A stretch of 64,000 nt of DNA, taken from assembly GCF_018139565.1 (NCBI RefSeq), contig NZ_JAGSPK010000003.1:644296-708295 (forward strand). The letters are read 5' to 3'. Each line of letters begins with the position of its first letter. Within the stretch, counting starts at the first letter, position 1. Position numbers and translations under genes: made by a program. Origin of the DNA: Cognatundibacterium rivi (lineage in GTDB: Bacteria > Pseudomonadota > Gammaproteobacteria > Burkholderiales > Burkholderiaceae_D). This document shows positions 10,400 through 20,256 of the stretch, one piece after another. A model generated the notes under the pieces. The model saw only the letters and a list, made by a program, of their open reading frames with translations, searched no databases and was not told the origin of the DNA.

Positions 10400-11527
10400 T
10401 TATGCGGGATACAGCGCACCAAGAATACGCGGTCCTTTGGCACCGGTGACTGCCGGCAGATTGCCAGGGCGACGCAGACAGAATTGTTGTGCCAGCCAGG
10501 CGAACGCCATCGCTTCTACTTGCTCCGGTGCGACACCGAGCGCATCCGTGCTGCACACCAGTGCGGATGATCCGGCCTCAAATAAAAACGTCTGCAACAT
10601 CAGCATCAGTCGGCGATTGTATGCACCGCCGCCGCAGACATAGACGGCTTTTACCTGCTGCCCGCCATGCCTGCAAATCGCGTGTGCCAGACTCATCGCG
10701 GTATAGGCACACAATGTTGTCTGAACATCGACCGCAGCCACAGTTTCAAATCCCTGCAATTGCCGCTGCAACCAGGCGGGATGAAACAGATCACGTCCGG
10801 TGCTCTTGGGCGGAGTCAAATGCAAATAAGGCTCGGCCATGAGTTTCTCAAGTAAGGCTGAATTCACAGTCCCTTGCGATGCCCACGCACCATCGGCATC
10901 ATAGTTTTTCCCTTGATGCTGATGTATCCAATAGTCCATCAGCACATTACCCGGCCCGGTATCAAAGCCAGTCGTGCTGCCATCCGCGCCAAGAATACTG
11001 ATGTTGCTGATGCCGCCGATATTGGCGACGACTCTGCATTCATTGTCGGCGGCAAATACGGCGCGATGAAATGCCGGCACCAAGGGGGCGCCTTGTCCGC
11101 CTGCAGCAATATCGCGGCTGCGAAAATCAGCAATCACATCAATGCCAGTTAATTCGGCCAGCAAGGAAGGATTATTCGTCTGGCGGGTATAGCCCAGCTC
11201 AGGCCGATGCCGTATCGTTTGCCCATGCACACCGATTGCCCGGACATCCTGCAGAGGATATTGCTCAGATAAAAGTTGGATGCACTTGGCATAAGCTTGT
11301 GCCAGCGCATTAGCCAGCATTGCCTCCTGATGCAGCTCATCATTGCTAGTACCCTGCAACATCATTGCCTGCTGTCGTATCTGTGTTGAAAACGGAAGGT
11401 AAGCACTGGCAAGTAACTCTACCGGCGTTCCCGGTGTTTCAGGCAAGCGCACGAGCACCCCATCCACACCATCAAGGCTGGTGCCAGACATCAAACCAAT
11501 ATACAAAGAAGTATTCTGCATATTCAC
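10400..11527 (-). CDS. anmK: Anhydro-N-acetylmuramic acid kinase
   Basis: AnmK opens and phosphorylates 1,6-anhydro-MurNAc to MurNAc-6-phosphate during recycling of peptidoglycan fragments. The 375-residue protein has the N-terminal ATPase-fold signature GLMSGTSLDGVD at about residues 12-23, DFRSRDIAAGGQGAPLVP in the middle, and GFDTGPGNVLMD. Length agrees with the family. An alternative ATG two codons downstream (MQNTSLY) is equally possible. The upstream gene on the same strand is a second M23 peptidase but is separated by a terminator, so anmK probably has its own promoter in the 56-base gap. Both functions concern the cell wall. Confidence 0.96.
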   Translation of the reverse strand: MNMQNTSLYIGLMSGTSLDGVDGVLVRLPETPGTPVELLASAYLPFSTQIRQQAMMLQGTSNDELHQEAMLANALAQAYAKCIQLLSEQYPLQDVRAIGVHGQTIRHRPELGYTRQTNNPSLLAELTGIDVIADFRSRDIAAGGQGAPLVPAFHRAVFAADNECRVVANIGGISNISILGADGSTTGFDTGPGNVLMDYWIHQHQGKNYDADGAWASQGTVNSALLEKLMAEPYLHLTPPKSTGRDLFHPAWLQRQLQGFETVAAVDVQTTLCAYTAMSLAHAICRHGGQQVKAVYVCGGGAYNRRLMLMLQTFLFEAGSSALVCSTDALGVAPEQVEAMAFAWLAQQFCLRRPGNLPAVTGAKGPRILGALYPA

Positions 11528-11539
11528 ATCACTAAAATG

Positions 11540-11567
11540 AAAAAGGCCGAACGTAATGTTCGGCCTG
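11540..11567 (-). terminator. Intrinsic terminator after the M23 peptidase gene
   Basis: On the minus strand AGGCCGAAC, a five-base loop and GTTCGGCCT are followed by TTTTTCATTTT. The nine-pair stem and T run make a convincing Rho-independent terminator, placed between the peptidase and anmK. Confidence 0.85.
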
Positions 11568-11583
11568 TATTAAGCTTATCGCT

Positions 11584-12954
11584 TTAACGGGATGCCAGCT
11601 TCATCGTTTCCGCTAAACGTTCAGGACGCAGCAAATTGAAGCGGTGGTGCATTTCAGAAGCAACTGCTTTGAAGCGCGGCATATCGTTTCCAGCCAATGG
11701 CGGAGCCTCTGGCAAACTGATGCCCATAGGATCGCGTGCTTCATTATTCACACGGAACTCATAATGCAGATGGGGGCCGGTTGCCCAGCCAGTTGAGCCG
11801 ACGTAACCAATGACTTCGCCCTGACTAACGCGGCTGCCTTTATGTATCCCCGCCGCGAAACGGCTCATGTGCGCATAAGCCGTACTGTAATTGGAATGAT
11901 GTTTCACCACCACCAGATTACCGTAACCATTGCTTGGCCCGACAGAATCCACAATGCCATCAGCGGTCGCACGAATCGGTGTTCCTGTTACAGCGGCAAA
12001 ATCGACACCTTTATGCGCTTTCCACTGGCCTGAAATCGGGTGTACGCGCATCGAGAATCCCGAAGAGATACGGGTAAATTCCAATGGCGATTTGAGGAAA
12101 GATTTTTTGAGAGACTTACCGTCGAAAGTGTAATACCCCCCCTGACCGCCGGCTTCATCAAACCATACCGATTGGTAAGTTTTTCCGGCGTTGGTGAATT
12201 CACCTGCAAGTACCCGGCCGGTTTTCACCAGTTGGCCGTTTTGCCAGAAACTTTCATAAACCACGTTAAACTGATCTCCGCGTTGCAACTTACGAAAATC
12301 AATATTGGTTTCAAACATGCTGACAATCTGCGACGCCACATTATCAGCAATGTTCGCCTCATCCGTCGCGGCAAACAGCGAGGAAACGATATTGCCGGAA
12401 GTCATTTCAACGCGACGTTCCAGTGCAGCAGGCGCGTCGGTTGCGACGAAATGTCCGGAAGCATCGCGTTTGACTTCGATATTCCGGGCAGGCTTATCTG
12501 TACCGTCCACCACTGTCGTCTGCAACCATTCCAACTCGCCGTCTTCATTGGTTTTGACGCGGACGGACTTGTCGGTACGCAACTGTAATAAGCTGCGCGC
12601 CACATTGTCAGTTTTAATGAAAGTATTCGCGTCGGCGTCATCCACGCCCAGTCGCAGCAATAAGCCACTCAGCGTGTCGCCACGACGGACGATCTCTTCA
12701 CGAACATACTGCTGATCAGCATTGGCCAATGCCGCAACTTGTTCATCGAGGCTGGGCAAAGGTAATTCTTTGGTAATTTTTTTAACCGGCAAATCTGCCG
12801 CATCCGGTGCCAGAGGTGCAACGGCCGTCGCACCTACAGCGCAGACGGCAAAGAATAAAGCAGTGACGGAAACAATACGGGAAACGCGGGTGGAACCTAA
12901 CAACAGTCTGGAGCTGCCGGTAGCCACACGAAGTAATTTATCTGATGGTCGCAT
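11584..12954 (-). CDS. M23 family metallopeptidase with OapA/LysM-like region (MepM-like)
   Basis: A 456-residue envelope peptidase of the MepM/YebA type, predicted to cleave peptidoglycan cross-links and make room for new strands. An N-terminal basic stretch precedes a hydrophobic signal or anchor at about residues 27-48. A LysM/OapA-like segment follows (RRGDTLSGLLLRLGV, 90-104), then a Csd3-like middle domain, and the M23 domain at about 290-400. Zinc ligands look complete: H314 and D318 (HKGVD) and HLH at 395-397. It is divergent from tyrS, with anmK downstream; this peptidase/tyrS/anmK neighbourhood is common in Burkholderiales. The substrate is assigned by family. Confidence 0.93.
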   Translation of the reverse strand: MRPSDKLLRVATGSSRLLLGSTRVSRIVSVTALFFAVCAVGATAVAPLAPDAADLPVKKITKELPLPSLDEQVAALANADQQYVREEIVRRGDTLSGLLLRLGVDDADANTFIKTDNVARSLLQLRTDKSVRVKTNEDGELEWLQTTVVDGTDKPARNIEVKRDASGHFVATDAPAALERRVEMTSGNIVSSLFAATDEANIADNVASQIVSMFETNIDFRKLQRGDQFNVVYESFWQNGQLVKTGRVLAGEFTNAGKTYQSVWFDEAGGQGGYYTFDGKSLKKSFLKSPLEFTRISSGFSMRVHPISGQWKAHKGVDFAAVTGTPIRATADGIVDSVGPSNGYGNLVVVKHHSNYSTAYAHMSRFAAGIHKGSRVSQGEVIGYVGSTGWATGPHLHYEFRVNNEARDPMGISLPEAPPLAGNDMPRFKAVASEMHHRFNLLRPERLAETMKLASR

Positions 12955-13192
12955 GCAATAAGTTAAAATTGACTGTTTTTATCGAAAATTCGGGGGTCGC
13001 TGCAGCAATCATATTCTAAGCAAAACATGCTCGAAGAATATGATCGGCGACAAACCAAGGCTGGATTATAAAGCAAGAAAACTTGATCCCAGCAAAATTA
13101 AACTGACGCCCAGAATCTGGCAAAACGCTGATTATTGATTCAGAATGAGAACCCTGACCAGCGATGTTACAAAAAATCTCGTTTAAATACAT

Positions 13193-14461
13193 ATGACTTC
13201 TGCACAAAATTCCAACTCCAGTTCCAGCCTGATTACGCCAGCCAAAGCCTTACCACTCTCCGATGCAGTGCAACACGCTCTCGCTGTCACCAAACGCGGT
13301 GTTGACGAATTGCTCATCGAAAGCGAATTTGCGCAAAAACTCGCCCGCAGTGAACAGACTGGCAAACCTTTACGTATCAAACTGGGGCTGGATCCGACTG
13401 CACCAGATTTGCACCTTGGGCATACCGTTGTTCTGAACAAGTTACGACAACTGCAAGATTTAGGCCATCAGGTTATCTTTCTGATTGGCGACTTCACGTC
13501 GATGATCGGCGACCCTTCCGGACGTAATATCACCCGCCCACCGCTGACGCGTGAACAGATCGAAGAAAACGCTAAAACTTACTTCAAACAAGCGAGTCTG
13601 GTACTGAATCCGGCAAAAACTGAAATCCGTTACAACTCAGAATGGTGCGATCCGTTGGGTGCACGCGGGATGATTCAGTTGTCATCCAAATATACCGTGG
13701 CCCGCATGATGGAGCGCGATGACTTCACCAAACGTTTCAAAGCAGGTACGCCGATTTCGGTGCACGAGTTTCTGTATCCGCTGATGCAAGGCTATGATTC
13801 CGTCGCATTACATGCCGACCTCGAACTTGGTGGCACAGATCAGAAATTCAATTTACTGGTCGGCCGCGAACTGCAAAAAGATTACGGACAAGAGCAACAA
13901 TGTATTCTGACCATGCCGCTGCTGGAAGGTCTGGACGGCGTTGAAAAAATGTCGAAATCGAAAAATAACTATATCGCCATCACAGAACCCGCAAATAACA
14001 TGTTCGCCAAGATCATGAGTATTTCCGACGAGATGATGTGGAAGTATTACGACCTGCTTTCGTTCTGCTCTATTGAGCAAATTGCGGCTCATAAAAAAGC
14101 CGTGGCTGACGGCCAGAATCCACGCGATATCAAGGTTGCCCTGGCACAGGAAATCGTCGCCCGCTTCCATAATAAACAAGCTGGCGAAGATGCGCTGTCC
14201 GATTTCGTTAACCGCTCGAAAGGTGGCATACCGGACGACGTGCCGGAAGTCAGCCTGAGCGGTGCGCCAGTCGGTATCGCGCAGTTATTGAAACAGGCGA
14301 ACTTGTGCGCATCGACCTCGGAAGCCCTGCGTATGGTCGAACAAGGTGGCGTGCGTATTGACGGCACCGTTCTCAGTGACAAAGGCTTGAAAGTGGAAGC
14401 CGGGATATTTGTATTGCAAGTCGGCAAACGTAAATTTGCCCGCGTAACTTTGTCAGCATGA
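13193..14461 (+). CDS. tyrS: Tyrosyl-tRNA synthetase
   Basis: A class I aminoacyl-tRNA synthetase that charges tRNA-Tyr. The 422-residue protein has the HIGH-type motif HLGH at 74-77, the KMSKS motif at 253-257 and a C-terminal S4 RNA-binding domain from about residue 360. The HLGH form and overall length fit the TyrZ-type subgroup frequent in Betaproteobacteria. The start ATG at 13193 gives a low-complexity Ser/Asn-rich N-terminus ([11 protein letters not shown]), so a slightly later start cannot be excluded, but no better ATG is near. The stop overlaps the dtd start as ATGA, so the two genes are translationally coupled. Confidence 0.97.
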   Translation: MTSAQNSNSSSSLITPAKALPLSDAVQHALAVTKRGVDELLIESEFAQKLARSEQTGKPLRIKLGLDPTAPDLHLGHTVVLNKLRQLQDLGHQVIFLIGDFTSMIGDPSGRNITRPPLTREQIEENAKTYFKQASLVLNPAKTEIRYNSEWCDPLGARGMIQLSSKYTVARMMERDDFTKRFKAGTPISVHEFLYPLMQGYDSVALHADLELGGTDQKFNLLVGRELQKDYGQEQQCILTMPLLEGLDGVEKMSKSKNNYIAITEPANNMFAKIMSISDEMMWKYYDLLSFCSIEQIAAHKKAVADGQNPRDIKVALAQEIVARFHNKQAGEDALSDFVNRSKGGIPDDVPEVSLSGAPVGIAQLLKQANLCASTSEALRMVEQGGVRIDGTVLSDKGLKVEAGIFVLQVGKRKFARVTLSA

Positions 14462-14907
14462 TCGCACTATTGCAACGCGTCAGCCATGCCAGTGTCGTCG
14501 TCGATGGTGAAACCACCGGCACGATCGGCGCAGGCTTAATGGTACTGGTCTGTGCAGAACGCGGCGACACTGAAACTGAAGCAGACGCCTTACTCAATAA
14601 GCTGCTGAGCTACCGCGTGTTCAGTGATGATGCAGGAAAAATGAACCTCAGCATCACTGATACGCAGGGTGGCTTATTGCTGGTACCGCAATTCACGCTG
14701 GCGGCCAATACCAACGCGGGCACCCGCCCTTCGTTCACGCCAGCAGCTCCGCCGGATGTCGCGCGCCAATTGTTCGACTATTTTGTCCGGCAAGCACAAC
14801 ACAAACACAGCACAGTCGAAACTGGCCGTTTTGGCGCCGACATGAAAGTGTCACTGACCAATGATGGCCCGGTCACATTTTGGCTGGAAACAAAAAAGTC
14901 GGCGTAA
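14458..14907 (+). CDS. dtd: D-aminoacyl-tRNA deacylase
   Basis: Dtd hydrolyses D-amino acids wrongly attached to tRNA, D-Tyr-tRNA being the classic substrate. The 149-residue protein starts [13 protein letters not shown] and has the family motifs around '[11 protein letters not shown]' (catalytic-site Gln/Thr region), '[12 protein letters not shown]', and the Gly-cisPro-bearing 'NDGPVTF' near the C-terminus. It overlaps tyrS by four bases (ATGA), which is a sensible pairing because it proofreads the product of TyrRS. The following phosphatase gene lies 49 bases downstream and may share the transcript. Confidence 0.96.
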   Translation: MIALLQRVSHASVVVDGETTGTIGAGLMVLVCAERGDTETEADALLNKLLSYRVFSDDAGKMNLSITDTQGGLLLVPQFTLAANTNAGTRPSFTPAAPPDVARQLFDYFVRQAQHKHSTVETGRFGADMKVSLTNDGPVTFWLETKKSA

Positions 14908-14956
14908 CGATGTCTCTGTCGTGGCATCCACATGCCTGTAACTATCTACAAATCTG

Positions 14957-15616
14957 ATGACTGAAATTCTCCTTATTCGCCACGGCGAAACGGCCTGGAA
15001 TGCCATTAAACGCTTGCAGGGACACCTTGATATTTCATTGAATGCACAAGGAACGCAGCAGGCGAAAGCACTGGCATGGTCACTGCAGAATGAAAAGCTG
15101 GATGCGATCATCTCCAGTGATTTACAAAGGGCAGTGCAGACTGCTGGCGAAATCGCGCGCTTGCAAGGCATCAGCACCCGCATCGATGCTGGCTTACGCG
15201 AACGTTGTTATGGCGGCTTTGAAGGACAACTGTACAGCGAGATTCCGCACGTTTTTCCGGAAGCCTATGCGGCCTGGAAATCGCATGATCCTGATGCAGA
15301 GTTTCCGCCGGGGGAAAATAAAGGGGAGACGACACGTCAGTTTCATCAACGTATCGTCGCGCACATTGAGCACTACGCAAAACAATTCGAAGGAAAAAAA
15401 ATTGCCCTGGTCGCCCACGGTGGTGTACTCGAATGCGCGTATCGTGCTGCCAAAGGATTACCGCTGAGTGCTCCGCGTGAGGTCACGATTTACAACGCAA
15501 GCATTAACCGCTTTGAATACAAAGACCATGCTTTGCAACTGATCCAGTGGGGAGACATTGCCCATCTCGACACTGACGCTATGGATGAAATTAATCAAAA
15601 CGATAAAGCATCCTGA
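14957..15616 (+). CDS. Histidine phosphatase family protein (phosphoglycerate mutase-like)
   Basis: A 219-residue histidine-phosphatase superfamily member. The phosphohistidine motif is LLIRHGETAWN (H9), and the second-half catalytic motif is VAHGGVLE. 'LRERCYGGFEGQ' is the usual acid-containing substrate loop. Proteins like this are often named GpmB, but most act as phosphatases on small phosphoesters rather than as phosphoglycerate mutases, so I give no symbol. It follows tyrS-dtd on the same strand and probably shares their transcript. A stem-loop at 15646-15674 follows the gene. Confidence 0.88.
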   Translation: MTEILLIRHGETAWNAIKRLQGHLDISLNAQGTQQAKALAWSLQNEKLDAIISSDLQRAVQTAGEIARLQGISTRIDAGLRERCYGGFEGQLYSEIPHVFPEAYAAWKSHDPDAEFPPGENKGETTRQFHQRIVAHIEHYAKQFEGKKIALVAHGGVLECAYRAAKGLPLSAPREVTIYNASINRFEYKDHALQLIQWGDIAHLDTDAMDEINQNDKAS

Positions 15617-15645
15617 GGCTGTTCATATCGCTCATATCCACAGAG

Positions 15646-15674
15646 AGTGCTGATGCAAACGTCACATCAGCACT
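15646..15674 (+). repeat. Stem-loop after the phosphatase gene
   Basis: AGTGCTGATG and CATCAGCACT form a perfect ten-base-pair inverted repeat around a nine-base loop, 30 bases after the stop codon. No T run follows, so it is not a textbook intrinsic terminator. A second small hairpin (GCCAGT, ACTG, ACTGGC) lies at 15729-15744. Confidence 0.5.
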
Positions 15675-15890
15675 ACAACCAACCCACACATGCTGCGCAA
15701 TTTCCAGCCAAACAAAACATGGCGGCCAGCCAGTACTGACTGGCGGTCGAAATTTAGAAAAGCAAGTCTAAAGCTATCAAAATAGCGACCTGATTGAAAT
15801 AAATATTCCTTCAGATAGCAGCGTATTTGCTAATTATTTAGGCAGGTTTCAGGTAAAATAGCGCTTCTTCAAATTCCCTCCCACCTCATC

Positions 15891-16901
15891 GTGCAAATTG
15901 GTTCCTACGTCTTGCGTAACAATATTTTTGTGGCTCCTATGGCTGGGGTCACCGACAGACCTTTTCGTCAGTTATGCAAAGAACTCGGTGCAGGTTATGC
16001 CGTTTCGGAAATGGCAGCATCGAATCCGAAATTGTGGGAAACCGAAAAATCGACCCGACGCACTAACCATGCCGGGGAGATGGAGCCCAAGGCAGTACAG
16101 ATCGCGGGCGCAGATCCACAAATGCTTGCGGATTGCGCAAAACATAATGTGGATAAGGGCGCGCAGATCATCGACATCAACATGGGCTGCCCGGTCAAAA
16201 AGGTGTGCAATGCGTGGTGTGGCTCAGCGCTGCTGCAACACGAATCTCTGGTCGGCGACATTCTTGATGCCGTGGTCGGTGCGGTTGATGTGCCTGTCAC
16301 GCTGAAATTCCGTACCGGCTGGGACAGAGCAAATAAAAATGCGCTGACGATTGCGCGTATGGCGGAATCAGCAGGTATACAAATGCTGACCTTGCATGGT
16401 CGCACACGGACTGACGGCTACAAAGGCGATGCCGAATACGACACCATTGCCGCCGTCAAAGCGGCAGTGACTATTCCGGTAGTTGCCAATGGCGATATCA
16501 CCACGCCGGAAAAAGCGAAATACGTGTTAGAAGTCACCGGAGCAGATGCCATCATGATCGGGCGTGCAGCGCAAGGGCGACCATGGATCTTTCGCGAAAT
16601 CGAACATTTCCTCGCCACTGGCGAACACTTACCACCGCCATTGATCAGCGAAGTCAGGCACCTGATGGACAACCACCTGAAAGCCCATTATGAGTTTTAT
16701 GGTGAGTATCTTGGTGTCAGAACTGCGCGCAAACACATAGGCTGGTATGTGCAAGACCTCGTCAACGGCGAGGAATTCCGGCAGCAAATGAATTTACTGA
16801 CGTCCTGCGAAGAACAACTTGATGCCGTCAGTCAATTTTTTGATCGCATGGCGGGGGAACGGTTACAATACCGCCCCTTTGAAGAAAAAATGGCGGCGTA
16901 A
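15891..16901 (+). CDS. dusB: tRNA-dihydrouridine synthase B
   Basis: DusB is a flavin enzyme that reduces uridine to dihydrouridine in the D-loop of tRNA. The 336-residue TIM-barrel protein has VAPMAGVTDRPFR near the N-terminus, the catalytic Cys in INMGCPVKKVCN, the FMN-phosphate region GRTRTDGYKG, and ANGDI and GADAIMIGRAAQGRPW. The start is GTG at 15891; no ATG fits the family alignment. The gene is followed by fis after 97 bases, the conserved dusB-fis operon of Gammaproteobacteria and Betaproteobacteria. The AT-rich 15780-15880 region should hold the promoter, but I cannot choose one hexamer pair with confidence. Confidence 0.96.
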   Translation: MQIGSYVLRNNIFVAPMAGVTDRPFRQLCKELGAGYAVSEMAASNPKLWETEKSTRRTNHAGEMEPKAVQIAGADPQMLADCAKHNVDKGAQIIDINMGCPVKKVCNAWCGSALLQHESLVGDILDAVVGAVDVPVTLKFRTGWDRANKNALTIARMAESAGIQMLTLHGRTRTDGYKGDAEYDTIAAVKAAVTIPVVANGDITTPEKAKYVLEVTGADAIMIGRAAQGRPWIFREIEHFLATGEHLPPPLISEVRHLMDNHLKAHYEFYGEYLGVRTARKHIGWYVQDLVNGEEFRQQMNLLTSCEEQLDAVSQFFDRMAGERLQYRPFEEKMAA

Positions 16902-16998
16902 AACAAACCGATATTTGTAATCCGACCGCATAACATCAGCGCCTTCAACATTGAAATGAAAGCGCCGACCGGCATAACCGAACAGTGACAAAAACAGC

Positions 16999-17232
16999 AT
17001 GAGCAAAGATAGCATTCAGGACGCCGTCCATAAAAATCTGGAAAAATATTTCCGCGATCTCGGCGAACAACCCGCCTCCAATATTTACGACATGGTTGTG
17101 TTGGCAGTAGAAAAACCTATGCTGGAAATGGTGATGATACGCGCCTCCAGCAACCAGTCACAAGCAGCAGACATGCTCGGCATTAACCGCAATACCCTGC
17201 GCAAGAAATTGCAGCAGCACGGTTTGCTTTAA
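16999..17232 (+). CDS. fis: Nucleoid-associated DNA-binding protein Fis
   Basis: Fis is a homodimeric DNA-bending protein that shapes the nucleoid and activates rRNA and other growth-linked promoters. The 77-residue protein is slightly shorter than the 98-residue E. coli form, which is normal for Betaproteobacteria. The C-terminal helix-turn-helix spans about residues 50-76 (SQAADMLGINRNTLRKKL). The N-terminal beta-hairpin arms of the enteric protein are reduced. Its position behind dusB supports the call. purH begins 51 bases later and may be co-transcribed. Confidence 0.96.
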   Translation: MSKDSIQDAVHKNLEKYFRDLGEQPASNIYDMVVLAVEKPMLEMVMIRASSNQSQAADMLGINRNTLRKKLQQHGLL

Positions 17233-17283
17233 TTATTTGCCGCCAGCGCCTGACACCGATTTCCTTACTCACTTATCTTCATC

Positions 17284-18849
17284 ATGATCAAACAAGCTCT
17301 TATCTCCGTCTCCGACAAGACCGGCGTGCTCGAATTTGCACGTGAATTGTCTGCACTCGGTGTCAAGTTGCTCTCCACTGGCGGCACTGCTAAATTATTA
17401 GCCGATAATGGCCTCGCTGTGACCGAAGTGGCAGACTACACAGGTTTTCCTGAAATGCTCGACGGTCGTGTGAAAACACTGCACCCGAAAGTGCACGGTG
17501 GCATTCTGGCACGCCGCGATTTTCCTGAGCATGTGGCAGCGCTTGAACAGCATGGCATTCCGACGATAGACATGGTCGTTGTGAATCTGTATCCGTTCCA
17601 GCAAACGGTCGCCAAAGCAGAATGTTCGCTCGAAGATGCAATTGAGAACATCGATATCGGTGGTCCAACGATGCTGCGTTCATCAGCTAAAAATCATAAA
17701 GACGTGACCGTCATCGTTGACCCTAGCGATTACGCCGTCGTGCTGGCTGAAATGAAAGCCAATGCGAATGTGGTCAGCTATGACACTAAGTTCACACTGG
17801 CAAAAAAAGTATTTGCACATACCGCACAATATGACGGTGCGATCACTAACTATCTGACCAGCCTCGGTGAAGATAAGGCGCACACGACACGCAGCGCTTA
17901 TCCACAGACACTGAATCTGCATTTCGACAAAGTGCAGGAAATGCGTTACGGCGAAAATCCGCATCAGTCAGCAGCTTTCTATCGCGATTTGAAAACAGTG
18001 GATGGTGCGCTCGCCAACTACAAACAATTGCAAGGCAAGGAACTGTCTTACAACAATATCGCTGATTCCGACGCTGCTTGGGAATGCGTTAAATCATTCA
18101 AAGAATCCGCTTGCGTCATCGTTAAGCATGCCAATCCTTGCGGTGTGGCGGTAGCACCGACACCATTTGAAGCGTACAGCAAAGCATTGCAAACCGATCC
18201 GACATCCGCCTTCGGCGGCATCATTGCCTTCAACCGTGAACTCGATGGCAAAGCAGCAGAAATCGTCGCTAAACAATTCGTTGAAGTGCTGATCGCACCA
18301 TCTTTCACCGCAGAAGCCAAAGCGATTTTTGCCGCGAAACAAAACGTACGTTTGCTGGAAATTGCCTTGGGCAACGAAGTCAATCAATACGACGTTAAAC
18401 GTGTCGGTGGTGGCTTGCTGGTACAGGCACCGGATGCGAAAAACGTTTTACAGGAAGAATTGCGCGTTGTCTCAAAACTGCAGCCAACACCACAACAAAT
18501 GGCAGACATGATGTTTGCATGGCGTGTCGCAAAATACGTTAAATCGAATGCGATTGTGTTCTGCGGCAACGGCATGACGCTGGGTGTCGGTGCAGGTCAG
18601 ATGAGCCGTATTGATTCTGCGCGTATCGCCTCGATCAAAGCACAAAATGCCGGATTATCGCTGGCGGGTTCCGCGGTTGCATCCGACGCATTCTTCCCGT
18701 TCCGTGACGGTCTGGATGTGGTGGTGGATGCTGGTGCGACTTGCGTGATTCATCCGGGTGGCTCTATGCGCGACCAGGAAGTTATTGATGCAGCAGATGA
18801 ACGCGGTGTAGTGATGGTCTATACTGGCACACGTCACTTCCGTCATTAA
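17284..18849 (+). CDS. purH: Bifunctional AICAR formyltransferase / IMP cyclohydrolase
   Basis: PurH catalyses the last two steps of IMP synthesis: formylation of AICAR and ring closure of FAICAR. The 521-residue protein has the N-terminal MGS-like cyclohydrolase domain ([20 protein letters not shown], and [18 protein letters not shown] near residue 58) and the C-terminal transformylase with [13 protein letters not shown] and the end motif '[17 protein letters not shown]'. Length and order match the family. It lies between fis and ruvC on the same strand; a hairpin overlapping the ruvC start follows the stop codon. Confidence 0.98.
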   Translation: MIKQALISVSDKTGVLEFARELSALGVKLLSTGGTAKLLADNGLAVTEVADYTGFPEMLDGRVKTLHPKVHGGILARRDFPEHVAALEQHGIPTIDMVVVNLYPFQQTVAKAECSLEDAIENIDIGGPTMLRSSAKNHKDVTVIVDPSDYAVVLAEMKANANVVSYDTKFTLAKKVFAHTAQYDGAITNYLTSLGEDKAHTTRSAYPQTLNLHFDKVQEMRYGENPHQSAAFYRDLKTVDGALANYKQLQGKELSYNNIADSDAAWECVKSFKESACVIVKHANPCGVAVAPTPFEAYSKALQTDPTSAFGGIIAFNRELDGKAAEIVAKQFVEVLIAPSFTAEAKAIFAAKQNVRLLEIALGNEVNQYDVKRVGGGLLVQAPDAKNVLQEELRVVSKLQPTPQQMADMMFAWRVAKYVKSNAIVFCGNGMTLGVGAGQMSRIDSARIASIKAQNAGLSLAGSAVASDAFFPFRDGLDVVVDAGATCVIHPGGSMRDQEVIDAADERGVVMVYTGTRHFRH

Positions 18850-18855
18850 TCATTC

Positions 18856-18880
18856 GCCTTGCTCTTTTGCGGGGCAAGGC
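18856..18880 (+). promoter_or_regulatory. Hairpin over the ruvC ribosome-binding site
   Basis: GCCTTGC pairs with GCAAGGC between the purH stop and the ruvC ATG at 18885. The only Shine-Dalgarno-like motif, AAGG about six bases before the ATG, lies in the 3' arm. The stem could limit ruvC translation. There is no T run, so it is not a usual terminator. Confidence 0.4.
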
Positions 18881-18884
18881 ACTC

Positions 18885-19427
18885 ATGAAGATTTTAGGTA
18901 TCGACCCCGGATTGCGGACTACTGGATTCGGGGTTATTCATAAGCAGGGACAGAAGCTTACTTACATCGCTTCTGGCACCATCAAAACAGTCGAGGGTTC
19001 TTTACCCGAGCGGCTGAAAACCATCCTTTCCGGTGTTGCCGAAATTGTCCGCACTTATCAACCTGATTGTGCAGCGATAGAAAAAGTCTTCGTCAACGTC
19101 AATCCACAATCCACCTTATTGCTGGGACAGGCACGTGGTGCCGCCATCTGCGCTTTGGTTGCCGCCGATCTGACGGTTGCTGAATATACTGCCCTGCAGG
19201 TCAAGCAAGGGGTTGTCGGTCAGGGACGTGCCCGCAAGGAGCAAGTGCAGGATATGGTGCAACGGCTGTTAATGTTATCCGGCACACCAAGTGCGGATGC
19301 GGCAGATGCGCTCGGCGTTGCGATTTGCCACGCCCATAGCGGTGAGGCGTTGGCAACCTTGAGCGCCATTGCGCCCGAACTGGCGAAAAAAGGTTTGCGT
19401 GTAAAAGCTGGCAGGCTGATAGGCTGA
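18885..19427 (+). CDS. ruvC: Holliday-junction endonuclease RuvC
   Basis: RuvC cuts four-way DNA junctions symmetrically and works with RuvAB in recombinational repair. The 180-residue protein has the RNase H-like fold: first acidic residue D7 in [10 protein letters not shown], second in AIEKVFVN, and the C-terminal pair in [17 protein letters not shown] start at ATG 18885; an in-frame TTG at 18867 would add six unrelated residues. purH lies directly upstream, and ruvA and ruvB follow on the same strand, although a 238-base gap separates ruvC from ruvA. Confidence 0.97.
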   Translation: MKILGIDPGLRTTGFGVIHKQGQKLTYIASGTIKTVEGSLPERLKTILSGVAEIVRTYQPDCAAIEKVFVNVNPQSTLLLGQARGAAICALVAADLTVAEYTALQVKQGVVGQGRARKEQVQDMVQRLLMLSGTPSADAADALGVAICHAHSGEALATLSAIAPELAKKGLRVKAGRLIG

Positions 19428-19665
19428 GCACAACATCTGAAACTAAGCATAGCCCCCTCAATATTGATGCGGCATAGCGAGTCTTTTTGCCTCAAAACCC
19501 TTACAAATACTGCGGCACATCTGCTCGACTTATATTTTTATCTTTCAACGCGACTCAGGAAAGCAACACCAGCCTTGAGTCGTGGAATTTCGCTGGTGCA
19601 CTCTCGTCAAGCCGGAGAGAATCGTTTACTATCACTGCTTATTCATACAGTATGAAAGCAGTCTC
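19428..19665 (+). other. ruvC-ruvA spacer with stem-loops
   Basis: The 238-base gap holds no credible gene. It contains overlapping inverted repeats at about 19550-19610 (CGACTCAGG with CCTTGAGTCG, and CACCAGC with GCTGGTG), which could form alternative hairpins, and a strong hairpin at 19634-19662 beside the ruvA start. Confidence 0.4.
19634..19662 (+). promoter_or_regulatory. Hairpin abutting the ruvA start codon
   Basis: ACTGCT, a two-base bulge and TTCATA pair with TATGAA and AGCAGT around a CAG loop, giving twelve base pairs. The stem ends three bases before the ruvA ATG at 19666, and no unpaired Shine-Dalgarno motif is visible. It may hinder ribosome entry. Confidence 0.4.
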
Positions 19666-20247
19666 ATGATAGGTCGCATCGCAGGCACTCTGTTAGAGAA
19701 AAATCCCCCGCAGTTACTGATCGATTGTCAGGGCGTAGGCTACGAAGTCGATGTGCCTATGAGCACGTTTTATAACCTGCCGCCTTTAGGTGAAAAAGTG
19801 GTTTTGCTGACCCATCTGGCGATACGCGAAGATGCGCATGTACTGTTTGGTTTTGGGTCCGCAGAAGAGCGTGCAACCTTCCGTCAACTAGTAAAAATCA
19901 GCGGTGTCGGTGCACGTACGGCATTGTCTATCCTTTCAGGAATGTCCGTGGCAGATCTGTCGCAAGCGATTACAATGCAGGAAGTCGGTCGCTTAACCCG
20001 CATTCCTGGCATAGGCAAAAAAACTGCCGAGCGTCTGTTACTGGAACTCAAAGGAAAACTTGGAGCCGATTTATTTACCTCCAACATGGCAGCCGCTGCC
20101 GGAGATCATAGTGCCGACATTCTGAATGCCTTGTTAGCACTGGGTTATTCCGATAAAGAAGCCATGCTGGCGATGAAGTCCGTACCAAAAGACACGGGTG
20201 TCTCTGAAGGCATCAAGCTCGCCCTGAAATCACTGTCTAAAGGCTAA
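19666..20247 (+). CDS. ruvA: Holliday-junction helicase subunit RuvA
   Basis: RuvA tetramers bind four-way junctions and load the RuvB motor. The 193-residue protein begins [12 protein letters not shown], with an OB-fold N-terminal domain, two helix-hairpin-helix motifs ([16 protein letters not shown] and [16 protein letters not shown], about residues 70-125), and a C-terminal RuvB-contacting domain from about residue 145. The upstream in-frame extension (start 19582) lacks family similarity, so I use ATG 19666. ruvB follows after nine bases, and the two are surely co-transcribed. Confidence 0.97.
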   Translation: MIGRIAGTLLEKNPPQLLIDCQGVGYEVDVPMSTFYNLPPLGEKVVLLTHLAIREDAHVLFGFGSAEERATFRQLVKISGVGARTALSILSGMSVADLSQAITMQEVGRLTRIPGIGKKTAERLLLELKGKLGADLFTSNMAAAAGDHSADILNALLALGYSDKEAMLAMKSVPKDTGVSEGIKLALKSLSKG

Positions 20248-20256
20248 AATTACATC

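Noticed and set aside
15653..15739. A 28-codon frame (MQTSHQHYNQ) after the phosphatase gene
   Set aside because: It begins inside a stem-loop, has only a weak GAGAG upstream and no recognisable composition.
15820..15860. TTGCTA ... TAAAAT as a dusB promoter
   Set aside because: The spacing of about 21 bases is too long for a normal sigma-70 promoter, so I do not call it.
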